Below are positions 40,611 through 51,952 of a stretch of DNA of 64,000 nt, piece after piece. The notes below the pieces were generated by a model. The model searched no databases. It saw only the letters and a list, made by a program, of their open reading frames with translations, and was not told the DNA's origin. The DNA comes from Paragonimus westermani (lineage: Eukaryota; Platyhelminthes; Trematoda; Plagiorchiida; Troglotrematidae). The stretch lies in assembly GCA_008508345.1 (NCBI GenBank), contig QNGE01000941.1, forward strand, positions 137,466 through 201,465, in the 5' to 3' direction. The number at the start of each line of letters is the position of its first letter. Position 1 is the stretch's first letter. The position numbers and the translations under genes were made by a program.

Positions 40611-42848
40611 CACATGACGACTTATGTTAAAATACGAGCGTCGCGAACTGTCTTACGCACGAGTACCAATGTGTGTTTTGAAAGAAGGCAAGCCCATAGT
40701 AACCTTGAATAAATAGAGTGTGGAGCAACAAAAGTAATTTCAATGGGCTACATTTCAGTGCTATTCACCGATTGGTGTATTATGACAAAATTGAGAGTTG
40801 AAGTCTTTGTGATCGACGTTCACTGGTCAAAAGTGAGTTGACTGATGATGAGAGATATGGTCCTCTGAGTCTCTTCTGTGCGCATATCAAGGAACGTCGT
40901 TGTGTTGTACTCATCGATGTTGGGAACTGTAGTGGCCTATTCATTCCAATGGTAAAATCGACCGAAATACCGTAACACCAAACATGATCCGTAGCGGTGA
41001 CAGATGTGTACAAGATGTATGCGCACAAGCAAAATGAAGACGTATAAAAAAATGGAAAGTGCAGTGGCCAGCGATCATGTGGTTTCTCTTAGGATGCATG
41101 CTGCAACTGTATTTTCTTGCTTATCTTTTTCGTACGTATGGTTCTGTGTACTTTTGCTATAGGAGGCCTGATAAGAAATCTGCCACTTTCCTCCGCTATG
41201 CAATTAATTGCACGCCGCGAACATGTGCACTTGTCTGACGACTCATCTATTATTTCATTCTCCAAAGTCGTTTAACCTAGATTTTTCGGGCGTTGCTTAA
41301 CTCGCTGGAACTTTCCACGCCCTTTTCGCTTAGCGCACTTTTGAGTGCGGCTGTGTGGCTTGAAGCCCACCCCAAGTTTCCCTTCTCTTGGTTATTGCCG
41401 TTGGTCCCAGGTTACGCTAAACTAACTACTAGTGATATTTCCAAACACTGTTGGAAATATACTGTTTGCTTTCAAACCCTGATATGTCCTTTTAGTTCGG
41501 CGTCCGTTGGGACTACGTTTCGACTGTTCTCCAGAGAAGGTGTTTTAAAATGTAAATAGAAGAGGGTCGAGCGCATACCCGCTTGTACACTACAAATGCT
41601 TCACTGATAAAACAAGGTCCGTCAAACTGTATACACCACCTTTCGAGAGAAAGAAGTCAGGTAGTAAGTTTGGACAGAGACCGACTAATAATTCCAAACG
41701 AGGGATGACGAACATTCAGTGCCGGCAGATCAGCAGATATGCAGAGCTGAAAAATTTCACGGTGTGATTACTTCACCGGTCCAAAGACCCACACAAACGA
41801 AGAAGACGAAGACGGTGCGCGGTGAGTCCCATTTATTCTTTTTAGCTCTGAAATTCAGAAATCACGGTGATACTTCCAAGGGGGCGTACAGATGAAGTTA
41901 ACAAATCGGTATGTATAAAAATACACGAAGTGAATTACAAAATATAATTATGGACAAGATATAGCAGACCTTTCTCTTTCTTCAGTTGAAGTTGTGTCAT
42001 GCAACACTTCAGTGCAGACAGTACAGTTATCATCATTCGGAGGAGTCGGAGTTAGGGCTATGATTGCCTCCCCTAATAAGGTGGAAGTAAAAACGGGGGA
42101 GAGGAGATAACACTTCGTTCTTGGTGGAAAAGTAGCGGGCGTTCCCACACTTGACGAAGGTAGGTACAGGAAGAGGACATAGTTGAAGAGACCACAATTT
42201 TCAGCCCGCGTGTCACCGTTTTGGTTGAGCAACAGTCAAGAACCGGGTTTGGAGTATCCGTCTGCTTATCTATTGGGAAGCAGGACAGATTCCGTGGAGT
42301 GTGAGCTTGTAAACTTATACTTGCCCCGCATAGGAGGACACGCCTGAAGTATAAATTACGTTTTGAGAGGGAGCTTCCTAATGGCAACACACCATTTTGG
42401 AGAAGAAGCTATGTCGACAGAGCAACCGGCTGCTTGAGTGATCTAGTTTCCGCGTACCATCGGAGACCATTTGTGAGTTCTTCCAACGATAAGACGCGGT
42501 CGAAATGAAAGCGATCACTTAGAGTGCAATAAGTCAGGAATGAGTATAATTCCTTAGGTTAAGCCTCACGAGCTTTAATTTTTCCAAAAATCAAAAATGC
42601 ATAAAGAAGTGTTATCTTTATTGGTTTTAAGTTGTTTACATATGCACTCACAGGGTTGAGGATGCTGTGAAGTAAATCGCATGGCCTTGTTAACAAGGCA
42701 GTATTACCGGTCACATGATTAAAAGTTCCCTTACCCAGCTGTTCTGGAGGAGGCTTGTGCAAGTATTGATGGTTCTGCGGCCTCTGTAATTATCCTGGCT
42801 GTGTTCGAGCTTCACTGCCTGCTTATTCTGAATTTCAGCCTGTACGAA
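40611..42848. other. Upstream region of the Src-like exon; no other gene
   Basis: The reverse strand from 40,611 should hold the 5' untranslated region and promoter of the kinase gene. I see no convincing TATA box or 5' exon boundary. At 41,280-41,560 a pyrimidine-rich open frame (88 codons, plus) has no motif. The overlapping minus frames at 41,948-42,390 are likewise unrecognised. Confidence 0.45.
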
Positions 42849-42913
42849 TTGACATTTTCCAAAAGCCTGTTTTATCTCCTAATGGCGAAACACTTCAGAG
42901 GTGCGTTTTGAGG
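42849..42913. repeat. Local direct repeat, copy 1
   Basis: About 65 bp, diverged but clearly alike to 43,879-43,943: both contain ttgacattt, then tatctcc, aatgg, gaaacact and gcgttttga in the same order and spacing. Confidence 0.6.
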
Positions 42914-42982
42914 CATATATAATCTAAGAAATAAGGATTCCATCTTGCCAACCCTGATATCCCGAAAAATGTATGTGAAAAT

Positions 42983-43186
42983 CTCTTCCTCGTAAGGTAT
43001 TCCTAAATTTGGAATAAACTTCCGAATGAAATCAGAGCCAGTAACAACATTCAGCGTTTTAAAAAGGGTTTGGACAACTATCTTACGTTAACAAACACAA
43101 TGTCTATCTTCAGACTCTCTGTATCACCTGATGACCTCTTGAGAGTTGCCCGAGAAACATTTGGCCGTCAGATGCGCAGTACGTAA
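42983..43186 (+). pseudogene. LINE ORF2 C-terminal tail fragment
   Basis: From 43,007 sixty codons read IWNKLPNEIRASNNIQRF and KKGLDNYL, the conserved WNxLPxxIRxSxxxxxFKxxL end of Jockey/CR1-superfamily LINE reverse transcriptases. The frame closes at TAA 43,184-43,186. Just upstream, LFLVRYS precedes an in-frame stop at 43,004. The same blocks close the LINE at 62.3 kb (FFLVK, then IWDKLPQAIRATKNIHQF), so this is a 5'-truncated, diverged member of that family, as expected from aborted target-primed reverse transcription. Confidence 0.75.
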
Positions 43187-43878
43187 GTAACCATCCCGCT
43201 GCCTAACGCCCCTCGAAAACAGCCTGCTTGAAGTGGTTTGTCGAATGGTTTATTCACAAGATCATTAAGCACTTGGCCTACTGTGCGCCCGCTTAACCGT
43301 TTGAAACCCAACATTATTATTTCAGTAACACAAGTTTATTCATGTATTTGAAGTGCCCAAATTGCTAAGAAATGTGAACTCGGCGCTCAATAATAAGTCC
43401 AGCAGAACGACGTCATGTGAGCTTTGGTTATCACACGCACATTTCATACGGCCCTCCAAACCGTCGATTCAATTCTCTGTTTGCACGAATAAATCCCGAG
43501 TGCGTAGTAAAATGCCACAAGAAACAGTGGATAAATTTATATGTTCTGATCACCATAGCAAAAATTTTAAGATCACATAGACTCTTTGTCAAAAAATTCC
43601 GCATACACATTGTTTGTCATAGGTTATAACTATAACCCCACAATTTCTCTTTTGAAGTGTGAAATTACATTCTTTTTCCGATCCCCACAAATTTCCATCT
43701 TATGAGGGAAAATTTCTACGACGGATGGACGCATGGAACTTCGTCTTAGCTCAACGGTTCGCGAGATGTTCAACTTTTTGATGTTTTCGGGCAATCGACA
43801 AAATCCTGCTTTGGAATCTGCCCAATCGATCGCTGGATTTTGGAATTTTCCGCTCTGCCTCGATAAAGCCGACCTATC

Positions 43879-43943
43879 TTGACATTTCTTCGGACGCCGA
43901 TTCTATCTCCCAATGGTGAAACACTCCAAAGATGCGTTTTGAC
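43879..43943. repeat. Local direct repeat, copy 2
   Basis: Diverged second copy of 42,849-42,913. Together the two copies bracket the LINE tail fragment at 42,983-43,186. Confidence 0.6.
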
Positions 43944-45602
43944 GTTTTCCCCAGAGTGACCTTGAACTATATAAAAAAATTGCCCATCTAACAAACTTGT
44001 GAAAACTAAATTGGTGTAACATTCCTATTTTTGGGACTAAACCTGTGAAGCGAGCGAACTATCTCCTCTGTCGCTTGCGTCAAAGTTTCGTAAACTACAG
44101 TCATTTTCGTTTTGACCACGTTCTTTATGACGGCAGGCTGCACGTTTGTGCTGCTGTTTAATTATTCGTTTTTGTATGGTCTGTAAATATCTGCAGTGTT
44201 CGCGCATAACCCAGCGTGCTTCTTACACATGCGTTGTGAAATATGTATTATTAGTTTCATTATTATTCCCAGAGTGGGCTTGACATGAGCTCAGCGTCAT
44301 GTTTCCTAATCGCACAGCCTGTGGCATCACACTGTGGTATGGTCAAGCTCATGGGTTTAGACCTGCTGCATGTATCACGCCACACGTGTTCACCGCTGAG
44401 CAGCCCTCATGCGCATGTACCGCAGTGGCTTCAGACAACTCACAGTTTGTCAACACTAATGCATCGGTGTCGCACACGCACTCACACGATCTTGGGGATC
44501 GGTCTGTGACGCAAGATTCAACACAGTGTCGTCCTCTGGACTAAAAATACAACGGAACTGTTCATTTATGCAAACATAATTTGTCCGGGTCTCTCTCACC
44601 TGGGTGAATAGACGCGGTTGATTCACCCCGTTACTTGCGGTAATTTCCCTCTGTAGTTCACTAATTTGGCTGTCGTAGGATTCCTTTCAACACTACTGCA
44701 CTGCAAACACATCACCATTGGTCATTTTATCAGAACTATTGCTATCAGTGTTAAAGTGGTCACATGCGTAGTTTATGACGACTGTTATATTTTATAAACC
44801 GGTGACCAGGTTCCTTGTCTTCATTCATTCGTTTCCCATCGATTCTTCTTATTCATTAGTTCGAAATCCTCTTGTCGGTGGTTGCTAGCCTTCCTTAAGG
44901 AAACTGGCATGACCATTCAGAGGACGTGCGCGCCAAATCATTTCTCTCGCAAACGTTATTCTTGATGTATCACTAAATTTTGACATGGTTTAAACCTGAA
45001 AACCTGTTTTTTGTGGGTTTTCTCCTTGCTTCACGTCACTGGACTTTTTTCGTACGTGCTCTGGTTTTATTTTGTGCGTGATCGTTCGCTACTACTTGGC
45101 CATTGCACTTGATCATATTCACGTTAGGTATTATTCGCGGAACTTGTGTTGGTGGATACAATATCCAGGTTTGGCTTCATCTTCTCTTTGGTTTGTGCTA
45201 ATTTTCTTGTACCTTAGCACTTTGTCAATAAGAAACTCGCTGTTATGACCATATTCCCTCTTTAGATCCGAATCGGCTACTCGACGAGGTCAGAATCTAC
45301 AGACCTTCATTGTTTACGGACGCAACTCTCCCGGATCTAGCCTGTCGACAGACTTTGCCAGTGGATTAATTTTCGCTCGAGCAACAGCTGAACGTCCGCG
45401 ATTAACAATAAATGTGTTTGTTCTTTTAATCTTTATTTGCGATACATTTTGTTTGCACATTATTTTGGTGCTATTGCGTGTGTGGATTGCATGATTGTCG
45501 TATCTGTTGGAAAGTTCTTCATAGACATTTATGATGCCCAAAGTTCGTATTTGGTTCCCTCTTACAAAATTTCCTCTCACTTTCAAATTTAATCATACTT
45601 AC
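43944..45602. other. No firm gene; weak Gag-like trace near 44.3 kb
   Basis: At 44,299-44,544 a plus-strand frame reads WYGQAHGFRPAACITPHVF, which has the spacing of the WYHxxxGxxAxxCxxPCxF finger of CsRn1-type Gag, with the His and one Cys changed. Nothing else of that element is seen nearby. The rest is T-rich sequence with no motif. Confidence 0.3.
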
Positions 45603-46625
45603 TGGAATTTACTCGTAGTATGTGAAATCTGCCGTTTGACGGCAATAAAATGAGAAATCATTTAATACCAGGTGATGTTTTGTGGTATCGTCCAGGAATT
45701 TGAAAACTATTCATTTCCATGAGAGGAGGCGTCACGAGAGTTAAAAAACTTCGTTTCAGCCGTCCGTAAATCGGTATGTCCTTCATTTGGTGCCGAGATC
45801 AAAATTAGGAGTGGTAGGTGTTGTGATGGTATAAATGCACTATCCTGTGAAGAAGTTTTTCATGTGTGAATAATATTTAACCGTTGTTTGTTGATGAATG
45901 ATGCATGATACGTAAATCTGATTGGACATGCCTTGATTCATATTCTATCGGCCTAACGCAGGGGAATTGAATTTCATCTCATATTCCGTTTTAGGTGATT
46001 AATTATTTACAGGGTTTCAAAGACGTCTTTGAGAGTCGAGAATTTGTTAGATTCAGCGAGTTCAGAAGTTGCTCAGATGAATACATAAAGGATTACAGTG
46101 TTCCGTACGTGTTTGATTCAAGCGAGAAATCAGGCAGTGGGAGCTTGATATTTGATCTGCGAGTGTGAATGCCGTTGAATTTACGTGGTAGATGGCGTTC
46201 CGGTGTATAAGATACTAGTGACGTACGCGTTAGAGCCGTGGATTACGACGTGTTTAGTGAGTTGAGTTCACACACTTCCCGTTGCACAGTTCCCACAATG
46301 CGTGCTGCCAATCACGCTTCAACGTGGTTAGGAGAAGAACCGGGTTGTTAGCTCTTTCACACTGAGGCGCAACCACGACGTAACTGCCTTCCTGTACGAT
46401 GCGCACCCAACGATTCGTTGACTCACAGAAAGTAAAGTGAACGACTGTAAGCATCTTTTTGAGTACAACACACCAACTGCTGTGTTTTAGCAGTATGCTG
46501 CGGATGTTTATAACAAGCATAAAACGAAAATGGATATTTGCATCATTCTTAATCGGTTGAAGCCTCCAGCATAGGTCGTGGCGTTGTGACTATAGGGTGC
46601 ACGTAGGCTGACCGTTGAGCGGGTC
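45603..46625 (+). repeat. Dispersed TIR-type repeat, copy 1
   Basis: 45,603-46,315 aligns over about 700 bp with 54,892-55,605, starting tggaattt and sharing gaaatct, ccgtttgac, the bacttcccattgcac-like stretch (acttccc then ttgcaca) and ccacgcttcaacg or its close variant. A last block, gttgtgactataggg near 46,583, matches 56,547. Between these shared parts the two copies have unrelated interiors, about 240 bp here and about 930 bp in copy 2. Stop codons are scattered in all frames, so it is non-coding now. The right terminal inverted repeat seen in copy 2 is not recognisable here. Confidence 0.75.
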
Positions 46626-47536
46626 ATCCCGAAAAACTTAATGCAGTAGAATGCTTCACTTCTCGTTTAACCATTTTGCTTTTTGAATAACACATGGAAT
46701 TCGATCTCCTGCAGGGCCATGTAACTACACAAACTTGCTGAATTCTTTGTTACCATGATGGTGAAGCAGCCCAAGCAACACACAGCCCTATTTTGGATAG
46801 AGCAAAATGGGGGCAATATATAAAAATGGGCTTTTCACAGTAAGTACGCTATAATCTGGGATGTTACACATTCCTTTCCATTCCCCTACTTCAACCATAA
46901 GCGTCAGTGCCTACATTTTAATATGCATGGTGTTGTCGTACTGTTTTTATGCATCGCTTTTACATAAATGATTGTGCCCAATGCAGTTTAACTTCAAACA
47001 TCAGTAAGTTGCGGTGGGCTATTTCTCGGTGTCATCAAACTATCAAACAACATTGATTACGTTCGAAAGAAACTGAAAGATTGTCGTTCGGCGTCAACTA
47101 ACCATCAAAAGTAAAAGAGGTTGATGCAGCTGTATAAATGCTTTGGATGTGGCTGCAACGAATACTTCATCTTCGGGTCCGATATATGATTTCTATATTC
47201 TAATCTATCTTCATTCTAAAATACGATTTAAGCACTCATGAAGAGCCGCTCCCAGATGTGGTGGTGTAGGATTTGATATGAATCCGGTTTCTTATAACTA
47301 TTTAACCAAGTGTTCCCATTCTCCGATCATCACCTCAATTACCTTACTGCTACCTCCCCCATCACCTACAATAAACGCATTACCAGTATCATTGGTAAAT
47401 GTTTCGGTGTTCCGCATACAGATGGTTCTTTTAAACCCATTTTACATACTTTCAGTAAGTGGGTACAGGTTATTCTAATCGTTCTCCCAGACAGAATAGC
47501 GTAGTGAACCCATTTTTAATCTGTTTTCTCCCGCAG
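46626..47536. other. No recognisable gene
   Basis: About 900 bp of AT-rich sequence with short frames only. A good pyrimidine tract and AG lie at its right edge, in front of the next entry. Confidence 0.5.
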
Positions 47537-47710
47537 ATGTACCTCATAGTGCAGTTTAACTCTGATGACTTTAACGCTATTGTACGCGGTGACTGGATGG
47601 TTACCAAAAATTCCGTCGGATGGCCGGCAATTAGAGGCAGAAGCAGAACGTCGGGCCTTTACCATCCCTGACAATCATCCACTAAGTCAACGTGATACTG
47701 CAGACAGGTT
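47537..47710 (+). pseudogene. Possible exon or relic of an unidentified gene
   Basis: A strong acceptor, tctgttttctcccgcag, is followed at once by MYLIVQFNSDDFNAIVRGDW and then GWPAIRGR. In a second frame across the same stretch, LEAEAERRAFTIPDNHPLSQ reads open up to a stop at about 47,718. The two pieces look like protein-like sequence split by a frame change. The first vaguely resembles the V(V/I)xF...W..WP opening of some animal nuclear proteins with BEN domains, but I cannot confirm this. No clean donor was found. It may be a decayed exon or chance. Confidence 0.25.
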
Positions 47711-49327
47711 AGGGTAACATCCGTTTTTTAGTGGTGCATCAAAGATTCTTTTGCGGAAACTTTCAAGCTTGATCAACAATTGGTAGAAGAATTCAGTGGT
47801 GCGCAAACAGACGCTACCGACGGAATGACGTGCTTCAGCACCCGATGACCAACCAGGTAAATATTTGTTGCCCGTTTTCACTCACACTAACGTCAGAGCT
47901 GCTGTTCAACTAACCTCATCAGCATATATGTATATTTTTGACGAAATGCTTTCAGATCTGTATGAAGCCTACCCATTTCCATCACAGATTTGGTAAATTG
48001 GGAGTGTGACATTAATTATGAGAGATTGTCACTTGAACAAAATAATGTGCATTATCATGCTAACTATTGACGCCTTTTTTGACATCTTCGTTTTCAGATC
48101 ATTGGAATGAGTGCACCTAAAGTACAATTGAACAAATCAAGTGAGACAGATTAGTACCTATAAATATGTTTTCGGTTGTAAACTGCATTCACATACAATC
48201 CGTTATATCCAGTGTGGCACCTCAACCATAAGTTGCCTTCGGGAGATTTGTTATCGCTTTTTGCTGGATAACTTCAACTGTTTCGTTAGGGATTTCATCC
48301 ACATGAACAGTCATACTAGGCTACGCCGCTTTACTGGAGTCCTTATTTACAGTGACCGATACGTAACCTTGCAGATACTTGTCAAAGATTCGCAACATGT
48401 ATGGGCAATGAAAATCAGTGAGCAAGGTTCCCATATGAACTACCAACAAAGTGCACGCTAGAACGGCAATTTGCCGATTCAAACAACCGTGTCGTAACTC
48501 TATGATGACAACCAGTAAAGGCACGTGCTTCTTCAATGTTTCAATCGTTGTTGGTATTCATACGTTAGCGAGTCACCCACTGGGCTGGAGAGTAATGTAC
48601 GTGAGGTAGAGCAAAGGATGAAGATGAGCCGAATGATTAATGTGTGGAAGTTGAGAAAAGATCAAAATGGGGTGCGCGAGTAAGGTCCTGTGCAATAAAA
48701 CGTTTTCAGGGCCAGCCCTCATTTTGCCCCCGTTGGTCCCCTAAGGGTTTTTATGTCATACCCCATCTTCACCCACCACCAGCCTCCAAAAGCTCCCCGG
48801 GGTCCCTTAGGGACCATATGGGGTGTGCTGCTCGGGAGCTTACGCCCGATTACAGTGAGCAGTATATACGGCAAACGAACCACGCTGACCTGAGCTGGCA
48901 TTGTTCTTTAAAGTCCTCAGCTGCAACCTTATCTGCTTACCCACGGCGACCCCAAACTTCAGTAGTTTCCAGTTACACGTGGGAATGATCATAAACACTT
49001 GAGCTTATCAACTGTCGCACCTATTTCACGGAACATCGAACGCACAGGTTCATTAAAAATGATCTACAACCTATATGGCACATGTTTATAATCAGCCGTT
49101 GCTAACTTCTTCCATCTAGCAAATCACAAAACTCACGCTGTCTTGTCAACCTATTTCGATATTAAATTAGCGTCATTCCTCAGCGTCTTTGATAAAAATT
49201 GTTTACGCATCAAAACAAAATATCTCGCACGGCGCGGTAGGCACATTGTACACTTTTCTGAATGATCCGTCCGCCACAATTCACAAGATATTCCGAAATT
49301 ACATATTGAGGGTATACCAACGACAGC
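47711..49327. other. No firm gene; contains a 15-bp palindrome
   Basis: About 1.6 kb. The plus-strand frame 48,644-48,988 (114 codons, Pro/Ser-rich) coincides with a GC-richer patch that carries the palindrome at 48,801-48,815 and is more likely repeat or composition than gene. The frame 48,141-48,461 (106 codons) has no motif. Confidence 0.45.
48801..48815. repeat. 15-bp perfect palindrome
   Basis: ggtcccttagggacc, with one unpaired central base. A related half site, ggtcccctaaggg, lies about 65 bp upstream. Function unknown. Confidence 0.8.

Positions 49328-49399
<72 letters not shown>
49328..49399. repeat. (ATA)n trinucleotide microsatellite, 72 bp
   Basis: About 24 uninterrupted units. 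It makes artificial poly-Asn, poly-Tyr and poly-Leu frames on the two strands that are not genes. Confidence 0.97.
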
Positions 49400-49401
<2 letters not shown>

Positions 49402-50034
49402 GGTATATTTCTCGACGCATTTGTGAGAAACACACTCAAGGGAGCGTGATCAACGCAATAAATTTTAGCATATACATTATTGAACACCAAATTTGAAAAT
49501 TGTGCAACGAGTCAGCTATGTGAGTAGAGCAACAAAAGAGACAAAAATAGACATTATATGAAGGGAAAATTCAAGTCTAATCAGGAAACTTCAAGCTTGA
49601 TGGTTCTGAGAAGATAGTGTTTGGGGTCTGCGCAATTCGATAAAATAATTGATTTGTTACATCAATTTGGACTCCACAAGTTGATCACTGGCCAGATGCT
49701 CAAGGTCGTGCCAAAAAACGGTGGTTGAAGGGTGGAGAGAATGTACTGGCGAAGAATTTGACCATTATTCCATGTAGATAGGCCCGGAGAAAAGCGCAGA
49801 AAATCTTTTCATGATGTGGGCAAGGTGGAGACGCATATACCTCCGCGGATAATTTTGGGCATATGTACGCACTGTTCCACTCCATTGAAGGTCACTGTGT
49901 AAACTATCTGCTTTTATTTAGCGTAATTCACAAGCGGTAAACCTTCACTCTCCTGTTCACAATATTACGATGAGTCGTGAGATAACTCCCTAGGTTCATA
50001 TTGTGATGTTCATTTCAATTCAGGCGGCCGATTT
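49400..50034. other. No recognisable gene
   Basis: About 630 bp. The expected 5' LTR of the gypsy element that follows is not recognisable here. Confidence 0.5.
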
Positions 50035-50162
50035 ATGATTTGCGTTACATTTTTACTGTTTATATCAATCGTTACAGTTGAGGCATGCAGCAAATTGTCT
50101 TGCATAATTTACTGTTCACAGAGTACTGTGGTAGAACCCTCGATCAACATGTTTCCAATTCG
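50035..50162 (+). CDS. Possible signal-peptide exon joined in frame to the Gag-like frame
   Basis: The ATG at 50,035 opens 42 codons plus two bases. The peptide starts MICVTFLLFISIVTVEA, which looks like a signal peptide with a plausible cleavage site after EA, followed by a Cys-containing segment. It ends at cg|gtgagt, a good donor. The acceptor ttatttccatcttgcag at 50,303-50,319 would remove a 157-nt intron and restore the frame of the 50,324-50,749 ORF exactly. This may be a real exon into which retroelement sequence has moved, or a chance alignment of signals. No homologue is recognised. Confidence 0.3.
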
Positions 50163-50323
50163 GTGAGTGTTGTTTTTATACTCGTTGCTTAAAGACAGTT
50201 CGGTTGTAAAGTTTGGATGCTTGGCGATTTCAACGCTACTGTTTACAAATTATAGTGACCAGCAGCTGAGCATCTGAATTGGTGAAAACTCTCTAGATAT
50301 ATTTATTTCCATCTTGCAGAGTA

Positions 50324-50749
50324 TTGGCATTTGCCGTCACTCTTTTTTCTGCATATCTGTGTTCCAGTATTATTGAGAGTGGAGTCCGAAGCAAGAGTTC
50401 CGATTACCTCATTGGTGTCCGCCTTCCAACACTTTGGAAGTATGACCTGACCGTCAAGTCCAATACAGCAGACTTGGAGTTCCAAACCAAAGGTAGTACC
50501 GATTCTTGTGCCATGTTTTCTTACGTCATCTCCGAACTGCCAAATGACTTGGTTCGGAAAGTTCGTGGTGAAGTTATTCCCCCATATTCGATGGGACCTT
50601 ACAAACATCTTAAATCTGCCATTCCCAACATACGGCGATATCGAGACGGAAACGGTGTGACACTCCAAACAGCTACAGAAAGCTTAGTGGCTGCAAACCA
50701 TCTCAACTGCTGTGAAAATGATACCGGACAATGTAGAGGAGGTCAATGA
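50324..50749 (+). pseudogene. Ty3/gypsy retrotransposon Gag-like fragment (CsRn1-type)
   Basis: The middle of this 141-codon frame carries VRLPTLWKYDLTVKSNTADL, then FQTKGST, ISELPNDLV and PPYSMGPYKHLKSAI. These match the short Gag core of CsRn1-type gypsy elements: RLPxFWxxxPxxWFxxxExxFxxxGIxxxxTxFxxxVxxLPxxxxxxVxDxxxxPPxxxPYxxLKxxI. Gag packages element RNA in virus-like particles. The first 25 residues are hydrophobic and not Gag-like. The C-terminal half of the core and the zinc-finger region are not clear. The first Met given by the frame is a TTG codon, so the true start is unknown. A protease remnant follows about 450 bp downstream. Confidence 0.65.
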
Positions 50750-51159
50750 ATGTTGCGTTTTTCCAATAACTCATTTTACAACGACTACCTAATTTTGCAC
50801 GCAACATTCTGGTATCCAAATGGCATGCGCCTACAGGTGAATCTGCTGTGTTGGCTCACGACGTCATGTGTACCCCTAACAACTCGCAAACTTATGCTCC
50901 AGCTTCACACCTGCTAAGCAGCAACATGGATTTTGTTACACCAAATCGAACTGTTTAATATAAATTTTGTGGTGATACAAACTCCTCAACGATCACTTTG
51001 TGGCAACCGCAATGGGCACTCGTTATCCCCCAGTACTTCAGCTCATCGACACAGTGGGTGCCACTGCAAACTTCGCCAATGTCACTTCAGGTGTGACGCA
51101 GAGGCTCCTAAGTGTAGCCAATTCTTCCAATTCTACTAACAAAACTCACCAGAATAATA

Positions 51160-51378
51160 GTGAGTTGGTCATTATTGACAACAGCCGGACCTGACATGGC
51201 TTTATCTAATTGTCGTTTATTCTTCAGAGATTTTACATCCCATCACACTTTCCTAACCGACTCAGGAGCAGGAATTTTTGTGAGGTGTTTCGTTCCAAAT
51301 GATAAAACGAAAGTTATCGAATGTTTCGTTTCAACAACTGTTGGTAACACGATTAATAATACTTACGAACAAAGATAA
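51160..51378 (+). pseudogene. Ty3/gypsy aspartic protease fragment
   Basis: The frame includes NCRLFFRDFTSHHTFLTDSG followed by AGIFV. This is the start of a retrotransposon aspartic protease (RLFVxDxxSxxxFLVDTGAxxSVVP), with the catalytic Asp at residue 34 and DSG in place of DTG. The protease would release the parts of the Pol polyprotein. The flap and the rest of the domain are missing: the frame ends 38 residues later without a recognisable RT. Its position after the Gag-like fragment fits one element. Confidence 0.6.
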
Positions 51379-51952
51379 TGATAACGATAATGACGCAGCT
51401 GCACAAGCAAGAACATCTATTCATTACCAGGGGCATCTCTCTGTTATCTGAAGTGGATACAATTATCAGCGGCAAATACAAAACACCCGAAAAGGCTCTG
51501 AATCAACAGTAAGATTCTCAATATAAGGACGAACCAAAAGTACTTTACAAGCTCCGTGAATATGGTTCTATGAAACATTCTAAGAAACAAAGCCTAGCAG
51601 GCAAAACTGCATAATTTGCCCCTCACTGTTTTCACGTCAACCTCCTGATATACCAGGGGTCACCTTTACCATCTGTTATCCAATAGCTCCGTAGTACTTC
51701 ATCCTCCCACGCAAAATTTGGGTGCTACTAAGAAGCGAGTTTCCAATAGTTGTACCCCAGCAAGTACGTCGTCACCTGTTTATGTTTCCAACCCAAATGT
51801 CCGCCAGACAAGTTCTTGTTTAGCGCGCTCGCCGATGTTTCATTAACCACCACCTGGCCCCCTCTTCAAGTCCCACTCTATCATCCCATCATAATCACAC
51901 TGTTTCAGCACTTTCTTCCTTAGACTCAAACCTTTGCGACATCCACTCAAAT
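51379..51952. other. Junction zone between gypsy protease remnant and LINE fragment
   Basis: About 570 bp where the gypsy reverse transcriptase should begin. I see no RT motif. The sequence becomes C- and P-codon-rich towards the LINE, which may be the degraded 5' part of the LINE. Confidence 0.45.

Noticed and set aside
49151..49490. Frames with poly-Tyr, poly-Asn and poly-Leu runs
   Set aside because: Direct translation of the ATA microsatellite.
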